From IMG/VR virus record IMGVR_UViG_3300043775_001868, positions 1-22,993 of that record: a stretch of DNA of 22,993 nt; one strand, written 5' to 3'. The position numbers and the translations under genes were made by a program. How positions within the stretch are numbered: position 1 is the first letter of the stretch; each line of letters begins with the position of its first letter. The notes under the pieces were generated by a model. That model worked only from the letters and a program-made list of their open reading frames with translations. It did no database searches and had not been told where the DNA came from. The DNA comes from a virus. Below are positions 13,558 through 20,768 of the stretch, one piece after another.

Positions 13558-13949
13558 AACGCGAACTGGAACTCCAAATCCTCGACTTGTATCGGCGCTA
13601 CCCGCAGCCGCGATGTTTCGCCGAGGAGGTCGAACTCACCGCATGGAATGGCGTGGTCATCAACACCGAGGACTTCTTCATGCTCGCCCGCCCGGTGGAC
13701 ATTCACGACCCCGAGGAACGCTGGCGTGATGCCGCTCACACATACCACAGGTTGTGTCAGAACTGCTGGCTGATCACTATATATAGTGGTATCAGTCAAA
13801 ATAACCCTTGCAACTTCGCTCCGTATCGTCTCCCATTCATCGCATGGAGTCGGCGAGACCGCCCGCTCCGAGTTTACGAAACCCAAAAACTCCAAAAGCG
13901 ATGCGACTTACTGACCACGAAATCAACCCCATCCTCTCACCCTGCCTAG
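13554..13949 (+). CDS. Unnamed head-region protein with an odd C-terminal extension
   Basis: Encodes 131 residues from a coupled GTG (GTGA). Residues about 1-76 (MKRELELQILDLYRRYPQPRCFAEEVELTAWNGVVINTEDFFMLARP, in segments, to CQNCWLI) look like a small conserved phage protein that usually ends about here. The remaining ~55 residues are poorly ordered. They run through a palindromic hairpin and the inverted motif copy 4, then overlap the start of the next gene by 49 bases. In the forward orientation the motif would place a TGA in this frame (at 13794), so the extension probably arose when the motif was inverted. Function unknown. Confidence 0.65.
   Translation: MKRELELQILDLYRRYPQPRCFAEEVELTAWNGVVINTEDFFMLARPVDIHDPEERWRDAAHTYHRLCQNCWLITIYSGISQNNPCNFAPYRLPFIAWSRRDRPLRVYETQKLQKRCDLLTTKSTPSSHPA
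13770..13795. repeat. Palindromic hairpin next to the inverted motif
   Basis: Perfect palindrome CACTATATATAGTG (13775-13788) flanked by CTGAT (13770-13774) and ATCAG (13791-13795) with a 2-base bulge. The right arm is part of the inverted motif. Strikingly AT-rich in this GC-rich region. Confidence 0.6.
13787..13801 (-). promoter_or_regulatory. Phage 15-bp motif copy 4, inverted
   Basis: TGGTATCAGTCAAAA, the exact reverse complement of TTTTGACTGATACCA, and the only inverted copy. It lies about 100 bases before the ATG at 13901 and inside the end of the 13554 reading frame. Confidence 0.7.
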
Positions 13950-14359
13950 CGTGGTTTGGAGGAGGCGGACGCAAAGGCCCGAGCAAGCAAGAACAGCAGG
14001 CTGCACAGCAGCAGCAAAACGATATGAGGACGCAGGCCGCCCAGCAAGCCGCAGCCCAAAAAAGCCTTCAAGAAGAAAGCGCCAAGCAAGCCGCAGCGCA
14101 ACGGGAAGCGCAGCAGAAGCAAATGGAACTGCTGGAAAAACAACGAGCCGAAGCCGCCGCTGCCCAACAATTTCAAATTGAGGAAATGAGACGCCAAGGG
14201 GCGATGAATTCCCCAGCACCAGCCGCAAACATTGATGCAGGCGATCCTGCCGGGGATACCGCAAAAGAAGCCCTTCGCAGAAAAGGGATGCGGAAATCCA
14301 TTCTCGCCGGGGAATCCTCGCAGGCTCCCATGACGACCGGCTACTCAACTCTCGGTTGA
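13901..14359 (+). CDS. Gln/Ala-rich coiled-coil protein upstream of the portal
   Basis: Encodes 152 residues from the ATG at 13901 (MRLTDHEINPIL). After a short N-terminal segment (PCLAWFGGGGRKGPSK), residues about 35-105 are very rich in Gln, Ala, Glu and Lys and look like a long coiled coil. The C-terminus is KSILAGESSQAPMTTGYSTLG, a pattern (xKSxLAG...TLG) I associate with small podoviral proteins encoded directly before the portal. Role unknown; an internal virion or portal-associated function is the best guess. It ends a few bases before motif copy 5. Confidence 0.65.
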   Translation: MRLTDHEINPILSPCLAWFGGGGRKGPSKQEQQAAQQQQNDMRTQAAQQAAAQKSLQEESAKQAAAQREAQQKQMELLEKQRAEAAAAQQFQIEEMRRQGAMNSPAPAANIDAGDPAGDTAKEALRRKGMRKSILAGESSQAPMTTGYSTLG

Positions 14360-14364
14360 TTCAG

Positions 14365-14379
14365 TTTTGACTGATACCA
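14365..14379 (+). promoter_or_regulatory. Phage 15-bp motif copy 5, touching the portal start
   Basis: Exact TTTTGACTGATACCA with only one base (A) before the portal ATG at 14381. There is no room for an SD between them. Confidence 0.7.
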
Positions 14380-14380
14380 A

Positions 14381-16051
14381 ATGACCGGAAAAAATCCCGA
14401 ACTCGCCGACAAGGTTTTGCAGCGCCATGCGGAACTAGTGCATCAGCGGGCCACATGGGAATCGCTCTGGGAGGACATCGCGAAGTATGTGATGCCCCGG
14501 AAGGCGACGATGTTCACGCAGACGACCTCGCCCACCACCGAAGACGAGGCGCAACTCTTCGACGCCACCGCCGTGCGGGCAAACATGATTCTGGCCAATG
14601 GTCAACTCAGTTGGATGACGCCGCTCGAAAGCCGGTGGTTCAGCTTGGAACCGCCGAAGGCGATGGAGAGCGAGGACGAGATCGAGCAATGGTTCAAGCG
14701 TTGCACCGAGGTCATGCAGGCCGAACTTTCTCGCAGTAATTTCTACACCGAGATTCACGAACTCTATCTCGACCGTGGCGCATTCGGCACGGCGGCAATT
14801 CTGGTCGAAGCCGGGAAGAACAATTCCCTCAATTTCACAAAGCTCGATCTGGGATCGTTCGCGATCTCCGAGGATGACGAGGGCTATGTCGATACTCTCA
14901 GCCGCGAGTATGAGATGACGGCACGGCAGGCCGCACTCAAGTTCGGCGTGGAGAACCTCACCGACTCGATGCAGAAGGAACTGGAGAAACCCAACTCCAA
15001 CCGCAAGTTTTCCTGCGTCCACCTCATCGCTCCCCGTGGTCCGGGTGAGATCGAGCAAGGCAAGCGCGATGGCGCAAACAAACCCTACGCCTCGGTCTAT
15101 GTGGACAAGGCATCCAAGCATGTCTTCCTGTCCTCTGGCTTCGATGAGCAACCATTCTTCGTCACCCGCTACCTCAAGTGGAAGAACTCCGAATGCTACG
15201 GCTACTCGCCATCGTGGACCGCGCTGCCGGAATGCAAGCAACTCAACTTCCTTGAAAAGCAACTCGACTCGCTCGCCGAGATTCATGCGTTCCCTCGCAT
15301 CTTGATTCCTGCTGGGTTCGATGGCGACATCGACCTCCGCGCCGGGGGTGTGACCTATTTCGATCCGAACAATCCCAACGCCACTCCACGGGAATGGGGA
15401 ACCAATGGGAGATACGATATCGGTGTCGAGCGGGCCGAACAAAAGCGCAAGGCGATCAACGAAGCCTTCCATGTCGATCTCTTCCAGATGTTCGCGCAGT
15501 TGCAAAAACAGATGACCGCCCGCGAAGTCGCCGAACGCGCCAGCGAGAAGCTCATCCAATTCTCCCCAACCTTCGCCCGCCTCACGACCGAGCTATTCAA
15601 CCCGCTCCTTCGCCGGGTTTTTGCGATCCTCGCCCGCGCCGGAAAGTTCCCTCCCCCACCCCAGCAGTTGCAAATGATCGGCATCGTTCCCGAGCCGGAT
15701 GTCGCCTACAACTCGCGAATCGCCCTCGCGATCAAGTCTCTCGAAAACGCTGCGTTCGTCCGAACCAGCGAGATGCTTCTGCCCTATGTGCAGATCAAGC
15801 CCGAGATGCTCGACAACTTTGATTTCGATGAAATCTGCCGCGACATGGCGAGGAACGATGGTCTTCCCGCCCGCTGGCTCATGGAGGAGGAAATGGTCGC
15901 GCAGCAACGAGCCGCCCGCGCCCAAGCTCAACAGCAGGCCATGCAGGCGCAGCAGATGGAGCAGGCCGCAAGCGCCCTCGGCAAAGCGGGCAGCGTCAAA
16001 CAGGATTCCGCTCTCGCCGGGATGCTCCCCGGCATGATGGGACAAGCGTAA
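14381..16051 (+). CDS. Portal protein, T7-like head-to-tail connector
   Basis: Encodes 556 residues. The N-terminus (LADKVLQRHAELVHQRATWESLWEDIAKYVMPR, in parts) and DATAVRANMILANGQLSWMTPLESRWFSL are the hallmarks of the podoviral head-tail connecting protein (PF12236-type). A long helical region runs to about residue 400 (REVAERASEKLIQFSPTFARLTTELFNPLLRRVF), and the C-terminus is Gln/Ala-rich (QQRAARAQAQQQAMQAQQ). Twelve copies form the ring through which DNA enters and leaves. The start is one base after motif copy 5, without a usable SD, which is odd for such a highly expressed gene. The next gene starts at the stop (TAATG). Confidence 0.92.
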   Translation: MTGKNPELADKVLQRHAELVHQRATWESLWEDIAKYVMPRKATMFTQTTSPTTEDEAQLFDATAVRANMILANGQLSWMTPLESRWFSLEPPKAMESEDEIEQWFKRCTEVMQAELSRSNFYTEIHELYLDRGAFGTAAILVEAGKNNSLNFTKLDLGSFAISEDDEGYVDTLSREYEMTARQAALKFGVENLTDSMQKELEKPNSNRKFSCVHLIAPRGPGEIEQGKRDGANKPYASVYVDKASKHVFLSSGFDEQPFFVTRYLKWKNSECYGYSPSWTALPECKQLNFLEKQLDSLAEIHAFPRILIPAGFDGDIDLRAGGVTYFDPNNPNATPREWGTNGRYDIGVERAEQKRKAINEAFHVDLFQMFAQLQKQMTAREVAERASEKLIQFSPTFARLTTELFNPLLRRVFAILARAGKFPPPPQQLQMIGIVPEPDVAYNSRIALAIKSLENAAFVRTSEMLLPYVQIKPEMLDNFDFDEICRDMARNDGLPARWLMEEEMVAQQRAARAQAQQQAMQAQQMEQAASALGKAGSVKQDSALAGMLPGMMGQA

Positions 16052-16344
16052 TGGCTCCCGAAGACAAAGCCGCTGCCCTTCGGCGTGAGCGCGAGCGCCA
16101 GAAGGTCACCAACGCCTACCATCGCTTGTTTGCAGGCAAGGACGGCCAAGCGGTCATCGCCGACCTCAAGCACCAGTTCGCTACCGACTCGCAGGTTTTT
16201 CTGCCTGGTTATGATTTCAACCCCGTGGTCGCCGCGCTGCGAGACGGTCAACGAGGCGTTGTCCTCCACATCGAAGCCATGCTCCGCAGGCCGGTCATCG
16301 CGGACGGCGACATCGAAGCCCCCAAACGCAAGGTCAAGAAATGA
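16051..16344 (+). CDS. Small Bbp19-like phage protein (97 aa)
   Basis: Encodes 97 residues. The pattern NAYHRLFAGKDGQAVIADLKHQF, then NPVVAALRDGQRGVVLHIEAMLRRP matches the Bbp19-like phage domain (HRLF.T..G..VL.DL..., ...REG.R.VVL.I...L). Such proteins often sit between portal and scaffold or tail genes; their function is not established. The start overlaps the portal stop by one base (TAATG) and the stop overlaps the next start (ATGA). Confidence 0.7.
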   Translation: MAPEDKAAALRRERERQKVTNAYHRLFAGKDGQAVIADLKHQFATDSQVFLPGYDFNPVVAALRDGQRGVVLHIEAMLRRPVIADGDIEAPKRKVKK

Positions 16345-16517
16345 GCAAGAAAACCGAACCCAAAAAGGACATCCCACCCGCACCCGAAATGGAGCAGATG
16401 CTCGGCGACAAGACCCCTGCCTATGTCGAATGGATGCGCGATTACCACCCGCAGGAATTCGCGATCCGCTACGCCGGACGCCGCACCCATCTCGGTTACC
16501 ACCCGCATCAAAACTGA
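16341..16517 (+). CDS. Small conserved phage protein (58 aa)
   Basis: Encodes 58 residues: MSKKTEPKKDIPPAPEMEQ, then TPAYVEWMRDYHPQEFAIRYAGRRTHLG. The YVEWMRD..P..F...Y.GRRTHLG pattern looks conserved among podovirus head-region small proteins. It is coupled to the preceding gene (ATGA at 16341) and ends 7 bases before motif copy 6. Too short to classify; function unknown. Confidence 0.65.
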   Translation: MSKKTEPKKDIPPAPEMEQMLGDKTPAYVEWMRDYHPQEFAIRYAGRRTHLGYHPHQN

Positions 16518-16524
16518 CGCGCAG

Positions 16525-16539
16525 TTTTGACTGATACCA
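16525..16539 (+). promoter_or_regulatory. Phage 15-bp motif copy 6, before the scaffold gene
   Basis: Exact TTTTGACTGATACCA. It ends 3 bases before the ATG at 16543, again with no SD between them. Confidence 0.7.
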
Positions 16540-16542
16540 TTT

Positions 16543-17418
16543 ATGGAAGACACCACCGATACCTCCTCCGAGCAGAGTCTGCTCGACACAGGAGCCGACA
16601 CCAACGCCGCAGCGCCCGCCGCTTCGGAGACGACCACCACCACCACGCAACCCTCCACTCCCTCGACCGGCTGGGTCAACCCGGACGGCACATTCGGGGA
16701 AGGATGGACGAACAACCTCCCGGAGGATTCTGCCGCCTACAAGGACACCCTAGCGAAATACAAAAGCGTTCCCGACATGGCGAAGGCGCTCGCGAACGCG
16801 AATCAACTCATCGGGAAAAAACTCGGAGTTCCCAACGAGAAATCCTCGCCCGAGGAACACGCCGCTTTCCGCCGTGCGATGGGCGTTCCGGATTCACTGG
16901 AGGAATACAAGTTCGCTCCGGAGACACTTCCCGAGGGGATGACATGGAGCGACGACATGGCGAAGCCGTATGCCGAGATCGCTCACAAGCACGGCATCCC
17001 GCCATCGGCCATGAAGGAACTCGTCACGCAACACGCGAAGACCGAAATGTTCAAATTGGAGGCGATCCAAGCCACCTACGAGAAGCAACGCACCGAGGCT
17101 GTGCAGACGCTCCAAAAGGAGTGGGGAAATGATTTCGGGAAGAACATTGGACTTGCGAAGCAGGCCGCGAAGATCGCCGGGGTCGATGCAAACTCGCATG
17201 GATTTTCCGATCCCGAAGTCGTGCGTGGATTCGTTCGCATGGCGCAAATGATGAGCGAGGACAAGGTCGGTCGCTCGATGGGCGGCACCGAGTTTATGAC
17301 CGGCGCGGCCCGCGCCAAGGACATCATGTCGAACCCCGACAACACTTGGCACAAGCGATACATGGAAGGCGACCGCGAAGCCGCCGCGCTCGTCACCTCC
17401 TTGCTCAAGCAGGGATGA
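16543..17418 (+). CDS. Capsid assembly scaffold protein
   Basis: Encodes 291 residues. The N-terminus is acidic and Thr/Ser-rich (MEDTTDTSSEQSLL, TTTTTTQPSTPS). Then come GWVNPDGTFGEGWTNNLPED, YKDTLAKYKSVPDMAKALANANQLIGKK and PEEHAAFRRAMGVPDSLEEYKF, the usual order of T7 gp9-like scaffolds. The C-terminal half is a long helical region (MAKPYAEIAHKHGIPPSAMKELVTQHAK...). It guides assembly of the major capsid protein and leaves before packaging. Its place between portal and capsid genes fits exactly. It begins 3 bases after motif copy 6. A tRNA gene starts 6 bases after its stop. Confidence 0.88.
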   Translation: MEDTTDTSSEQSLLDTGADTNAAAPAASETTTTTTQPSTPSTGWVNPDGTFGEGWTNNLPEDSAAYKDTLAKYKSVPDMAKALANANQLIGKKLGVPNEKSSPEEHAAFRRAMGVPDSLEEYKFAPETLPEGMTWSDDMAKPYAEIAHKHGIPPSAMKELVTQHAKTEMFKLEAIQATYEKQRTEAVQTLQKEWGNDFGKNIGLAKQAAKIAGVDANSHGFSDPEVVRGFVRMAQMMSEDKVGRSMGGTEFMTGAARAKDIMSNPDNTWHKRYMEGDREAAALVTSLLKQG

Positions 17419-17423
17419 AAATC

Positions 17424-17494
17424 TGCGGGGTAGTGAAGAGGCATCACACCAGTTTCATAATCTGGAATCCCGAGTTCGATTCTCGGCCCCGCTA
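17424..17494 (+). tRNA. tRNA with CAT anticodon (Met, or Ile if lysidine-modified)
   Basis: All conserved positions are present: T8, A9, A14, G18-G19, A21, a D stem GTGA/TCAC (17433-17436 with 17444-17447), and an anticodon loop TTCATAA with T33 and anticodon CAT (17456-17458). The T arm is CCGAG-TTCGATT-CTCGG (17470-17486). The acceptor pairs GCGGGG with CCCCGC. Positions 1-72 are T-T, unpaired; 31-39 is also T-T. The three G-C pairs of an initiator anticodon stem are absent, and Y11-R24 is elongator-like. No CCA is encoded. Phage motif copy 7 begins 2 bases after it. Confidence 0.9.
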
Positions 17495-17496
17495 AT

Positions 17497-17511
17497 TTTT
17501 GACTGATACCA
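17497..17511 (+). promoter_or_regulatory. Phage 15-bp motif copy 7, after the tRNA
   Basis: Exact TTTTGACTGATACCA. It is followed not by a gene but by a structured stretch (17513-17622), so it may start a leader RNA. Confidence 0.7.
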
Positions 17512-17512
17512 C

Positions 17513-17622
17513 GGAGTGTGCTACACACTCCTTCGTCAGAGCAGACACCTCCTTTGTGAGCCTGCTCCCTAATACCCGCCGTCGAAGACCCCACACGGGA
17601 CACTCGGAAGCGAAGGGAGCAG
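17513..17622 (+). ncRNA. Structured leader or small RNA before the major capsid gene
   Basis: Three paired elements are seen. (1) GGAGTGTG (17513-17520) with CACACTCC (17524-17531), 3-base loop. (2) GAGCAG (17539-17544) with CTGCTC (17562-17567); inside it CAC/GTG closes a loop CTCCTTT (17549-17555). (3) CTGCTCCCT (17562-17570) with AGGGAGCAG (17614-17622), nine perfect pairs. Elements 2 and 3 share the CTGCTC strand and exclude each other. The loop CTCCTTT is the exact complement of the capsid SD AAAGGAG (17665-17671). It could be a switch controlling capsid translation or a stable small RNA. No reading frame explains it. Function is inferred. Confidence 0.45.
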
Positions 17623-17635
17623 AACAAACCATCAG

Positions 17636-17650
17636 TTTCGACTGATACCA
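17636..17650 (+). promoter_or_regulatory. Phage 15-bp motif copy 8, before the major capsid gene
   Basis: TTTCGACTGATACCA (C at position 4). It ends 26 bases before the ATG at 17677 and 14 bases before the SD. Transcripts starting here would lack the structured element upstream. Confidence 0.7.
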
Positions 17651-17676
17651 ACTCACCACAAACCAAAGGAGCCAAA

Positions 17677-18585
17677 ATGGCAAATCTCAATGGAGTTCTG
17701 ACGAACATCCCCGATCACTACACGACCCAGTTCGATAGCAACTGGAAACACCTCGTTCAGCAAAAGAACAGCAAGCTGAAAGAATATGTCACCATCGATT
17801 CCATCGAAGGTAAGGAGAAATCCTATAATCAACTCGACGCAACATCGATGACCCAGATCACGGATCGCTCGGGCGACACCCGGATCAGCAATCAAGCGAT
17901 GGCCAAGCGTTGGATTCGCCCGCTGAACTACGACTGCGCCAAACTCGTTGACGAGTTCGATGAGCAGTTCCTCGGCGAGGTCGTGCTTCCCACAAGTCCG
18001 ATCATTCAGTCCCACGCCGCAGCCTACGCTCGCACTTGCGACTCGATCATTATCGGCGCACTCGGCGGCACAGCCTACACCGGCGTGACCGGCACAACGG
18101 CCACCGTCCTGCCCGCAGGCCAGAAGATCGCAGCCAACTATGTCGAGTCCGGCGCAGTCGCCAACTCTGGCCTCACCATCGCCAAGCTCCGCGCAGCGAA
18201 GTTCCTCTTCGACTCCAACGAGGTTGACGAGGAAGAGGAGCGCATCATGGTTGTGTCCGCCAAGCAACTCCAAGACCTGCTCCGCACGGTCGAGGCAACC
18301 TCGGCAGATTACAACACGGTCCGCGCCCTTGTGGACGGCACTTTGAATACCTTCATGGGTTTCAAATTCCGCCGCAGCCAACAGCTCCCGCTGGCCGTCG
18401 ATATCCGCTCCTGCTTCGCCTATGTGAAGAGCGGCATCATCCTTGCCGAGCGTGGCCTCAAGACCATGATGGATGTGCGTCCCGACCTCTCGCACTCCCT
18501 TCAAATCCGTTCCGTGGCCAGCCTTGCTGCCGTGCGTATGGAAGAGAAGAAAGTCGTCGAGATCGCCTGCGACGAAGTCCTCTAA
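17677..18585 (+). CDS. Major capsid protein
   Basis: Encodes 302 residues. Features of podovirus-type HK97-fold capsids are visible: N-terminal MANLNGVLTNIPDHYTTQF, a long helix with SNWKHLVQQKNSKLKEYV, a basic/aromatic strand MAKRWIRPLNYD, then LVDEFDEQFLGEVVLPTSPIIQSHAAAYART, an A-domain with DEEEERIMVVSAKQLQDLL, and FMGFKFRRSQQLPL. It has a good SD (AAAGGAG, 17665-17671), the clearest in the head region, with motif copy 8 upstream. It follows the scaffold gene, tRNA and structured leader. The stop is followed by a terminator-like hairpin. The match is to a capsid family (Phage_capsid_2-like) by style; I could not align it. Confidence 0.88.
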   Translation: MANLNGVLTNIPDHYTTQFDSNWKHLVQQKNSKLKEYVTIDSIEGKEKSYNQLDATSMTQITDRSGDTRISNQAMAKRWIRPLNYDCAKLVDEFDEQFLGEVVLPTSPIIQSHAAAYARTCDSIIIGALGGTAYTGVTGTTATVLPAGQKIAANYVESGAVANSGLTIAKLRAAKFLFDSNEVDEEEERIMVVSAKQLQDLLRTVEATSADYNTVRALVDGTLNTFMGFKFRRSQQLPLAVDIRSCFAYVKSGIILAERGLKTMMDVRPDLSHSLQIRSVASLAAVRMEEKKVVEIACDEVL

Positions 18586-18601
18586 GTGCCTGCACCCCGC
18601 T

Positions 18602-18633
18602 GGCAGACCGGGAAATGTCTGCCGCCCACTTTT
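18602..18633 (+). terminator. Terminator-like hairpin after the capsid gene
   Basis: GGCAGAC (18602-18608) pairs with GTCTGCC (18617-18623), 8-base loop, then GCCCACTTTT. The T-run is short and offset, so termination may be partial. The rest of the 74-base gap to 18660 shows nothing else. Confidence 0.5.
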
Positions 18634-18659
18634 CCAATCTGTGATCTGACCGCGCCTCA

Positions 18660-20768
18660 ATGACAGACATCCAAATCTGCAACCTCGCCCTCGCCCGCCT
18701 CGGTGATTCCCACATCACCGCACTCACGGACGCGACCGCGCAGGCGCAGTATTGCTCTCTGTTCTACACGCAGACGGTCGAGGAACTCCAAGCCGAGTTC
18801 GATTGGCAATTCTGCCGCAAGCAGGTTTCCCTCACCAGCGGAACGGTCCCGCTCACCGGCTATTCCACGCAGTATGCCCTGCCCACTGACTTCATCCGGG
18901 CGATCCGCCTTGGCAATATCGACGCCAGCGAAAATTTCGGCACTTGGGAAATCGTTGGAACCAATCTCCACACGAACCTTACCTCTCCGGTCGCGCTCGA
19001 CTACATCGCCAATATCACGACGACCACCTCGTTCCCGGCGATCTTCACCGAACTTCTTTCGATCAAACTCGCCGCCGTCCTCGCTATGCCGCTCACCGGC
19101 AGCAAGGACTTGTTCACCCAACTCGCCGAGGTCTACGGCGCGACATTGCAAAAGCCCGCTTTCCTCCACGCCACCGAGCGGGTCGGCAGGCAACGCGCCA
19201 CCAATTCCATCGGCACGCAGGCCGACATCGTCCGGCTTGCCATCCTTAAGACCGGCACCGCTGATGGCTACAAGCCCAACGGACAAGCCGCGATGTTGGG
19301 TAACAGCTTCTACGAACAAGCCCGCAACGAACTTCTTTCGGAGTTCGATTGGTCGTTTGCCCGCACCTCGGCCTCGATCACCGCCGATGCAGCAAACCCC
19401 GTCACCGGCTACGCCAGACGCTATGCCCTGCCCGCTGGGGCGCTCACCGTGCTTCGGGTCAACGAGGTCGATGCCAGTGAGAATTTCTCGGTCTGGGAGG
19501 TGGTCGGGGGATTCATCCACACCGAAGCCGCCTCGCCGATCCTTGCGGAGTTCACCACGACCGTTACCGACATCACTAGATTCCCTGCGATCTTCATCGA
19601 CCTTCTTGTGAACAAGATCGCCATGCGCCTCGCCATGACGACCGGCGATGCGGGCCGCATGGAAATCCTTGCCAAGGAAACCGAGTTCGTTTTCCAGAAG
19701 CCCGGCTTTTCAAAAGCGATTGAGAAAATCGCACCAATCCGGCCATCGGTCGCATTGAGCGCCACGGAAATCTGCAAGCAGGCCGTCATGCGTCTTGGAA
19801 CCACGGACTCGCTAAGTCAGACCGGCGGACACCCAGCTTTGTTCGCCCATTCCTTCTACGAACAGGCGCTGGAAGAACTTCTCGCGGACCTCCCGTGGGC
19901 CTTTGCCAAGAAGCAGGTCAGCATCGCCGTCAACGCCACCGCTCCGACCCAAGGCTACGCGAGACGCTACGCGATTCCCACGGATTTCTTGCAACTCATC
20001 CGAGTCAACCAAATCGATACAAGCGAAAATTTCGGCCAATGGGAGATCGTCGGCGGGTTCCTGCACACCGACCTCGGAACGCCGATCATCATCGACTACA
20101 CGGCCAACATCACCGATGTGACGCAATTCCCGCCTCCCTTCGTTGAGGCGCTCATCGCCCGGATCGCCGCCAAGATCGCGCTTCCCCTCACGGCCAAGCC
20201 CGACATCGCCACCGCGCTTGCTCAAGCCGCAGCGGAAACTCTCAACCGCCCGACCATCCAAATCCTCATCGAGAAATCGGCCAAGCCCCGCGCAGGGTCC
20301 GCCGCCAACTCGGTCTCCGAGATTTGCCGCCAAGCCATCCTCAAGGTGGGCAGCGCCGAAGCCTTCAAGCCCTACGGGGAGCCGATGGCCATCGCGACCA
20401 GTCTCTTTGACCAGACGCGCAACGAACTCCTCGCCGACTTCGATTGGCAGTTCGCTCGCATCCAATCCTCCCTCACCGCCGATGGGACGCCGCCCGCCTT
20501 CGGCTACACGACCCGCTACGCCCTGCCCAGCGCCACCCTCAAGGTGCTTCGCGTCAATGGCGTGGACGAGGATGAGAACTTTGGAAACTGGGAAATTGTC
20601 GGTGGGTTCTTGCACACGAATTTCACTTCCCCGATCCGCATCGAGACGACGGCCATCGTGTCCGACGCCACTAAATTCCCGCCGGTCTTCGTGAACATGC
20701 TCACGGTCACCCTCGCGATGAAACTTTCCCAACTCATGGATTTCCAAGCCGCCCCAGCCGCCCGCTAA
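18660..20768 (+). CDS. Tail adaptor protein with four tandem gp11-like domains
   Basis: Encodes 702 residues. Four units of ~180 residues, each a version of the T7 gp11-type tail-tube/adaptor domain, begin near residues 1, 187, 368 and 552. Each repeats I(C)x(L/Q)A(I/V)x(R/K)xG at the start, then (F/Y)EQxxxELLxxFDWxFA, a strand GYxxRYALP, (V/I)LRVNxxDxSENFxxWE(I/V)VGGFLHT, and xxFPxxFxxxLxxxxAxxLA. T7 gp11 is one such domain of about 200 residues, assembled as a ring below the portal; here four are chained. The last unit lacks its normal C-terminal helix, which instead begins the next reading frame, in the same frame after one TAA. It follows the capsid gene and has a weak SD. Confidence 0.85.
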   Translation: MTDIQICNLALARLGDSHITALTDATAQAQYCSLFYTQTVEELQAEFDWQFCRKQVSLTSGTVPLTGYSTQYALPTDFIRAIRLGNIDASENFGTWEIVGTNLHTNLTSPVALDYIANITTTTSFPAIFTELLSIKLAAVLAMPLTGSKDLFTQLAEVYGATLQKPAFLHATERVGRQRATNSIGTQADIVRLAILKTGTADGYKPNGQAAMLGNSFYEQARNELLSEFDWSFARTSASITADAANPVTGYARRYALPAGALTVLRVNEVDASENFSVWEVVGGFIHTEAASPILAEFTTTVTDITRFPAIFIDLLVNKIAMRLAMTTGDAGRMEILAKETEFVFQKPGFSKAIEKIAPIRPSVALSATEICKQAVMRLGTTDSLSQTGGHPALFAHSFYEQALEELLADLPWAFAKKQVSIAVNATAPTQGYARRYAIPTDFLQLIRVNQIDTSENFGQWEIVGGFLHTDLGTPIIIDYTANITDVTQFPPPFVEALIARIAAKIALPLTAKPDIATALAQAAAETLNRPTIQILIEKSAKPRAGSAANSVSEICRQAILKVGSAEAFKPYGEPMAIATSLFDQTRNELLADFDWQFARIQSSLTADGTPPAFGYTTRYALPSATLKVLRVNGVDEDENFGNWEIVGGFLHTNFTSPIRIETTAIVSDATKFPPVFVNMLTVTLAMKLSQLMDFQAAPAAR

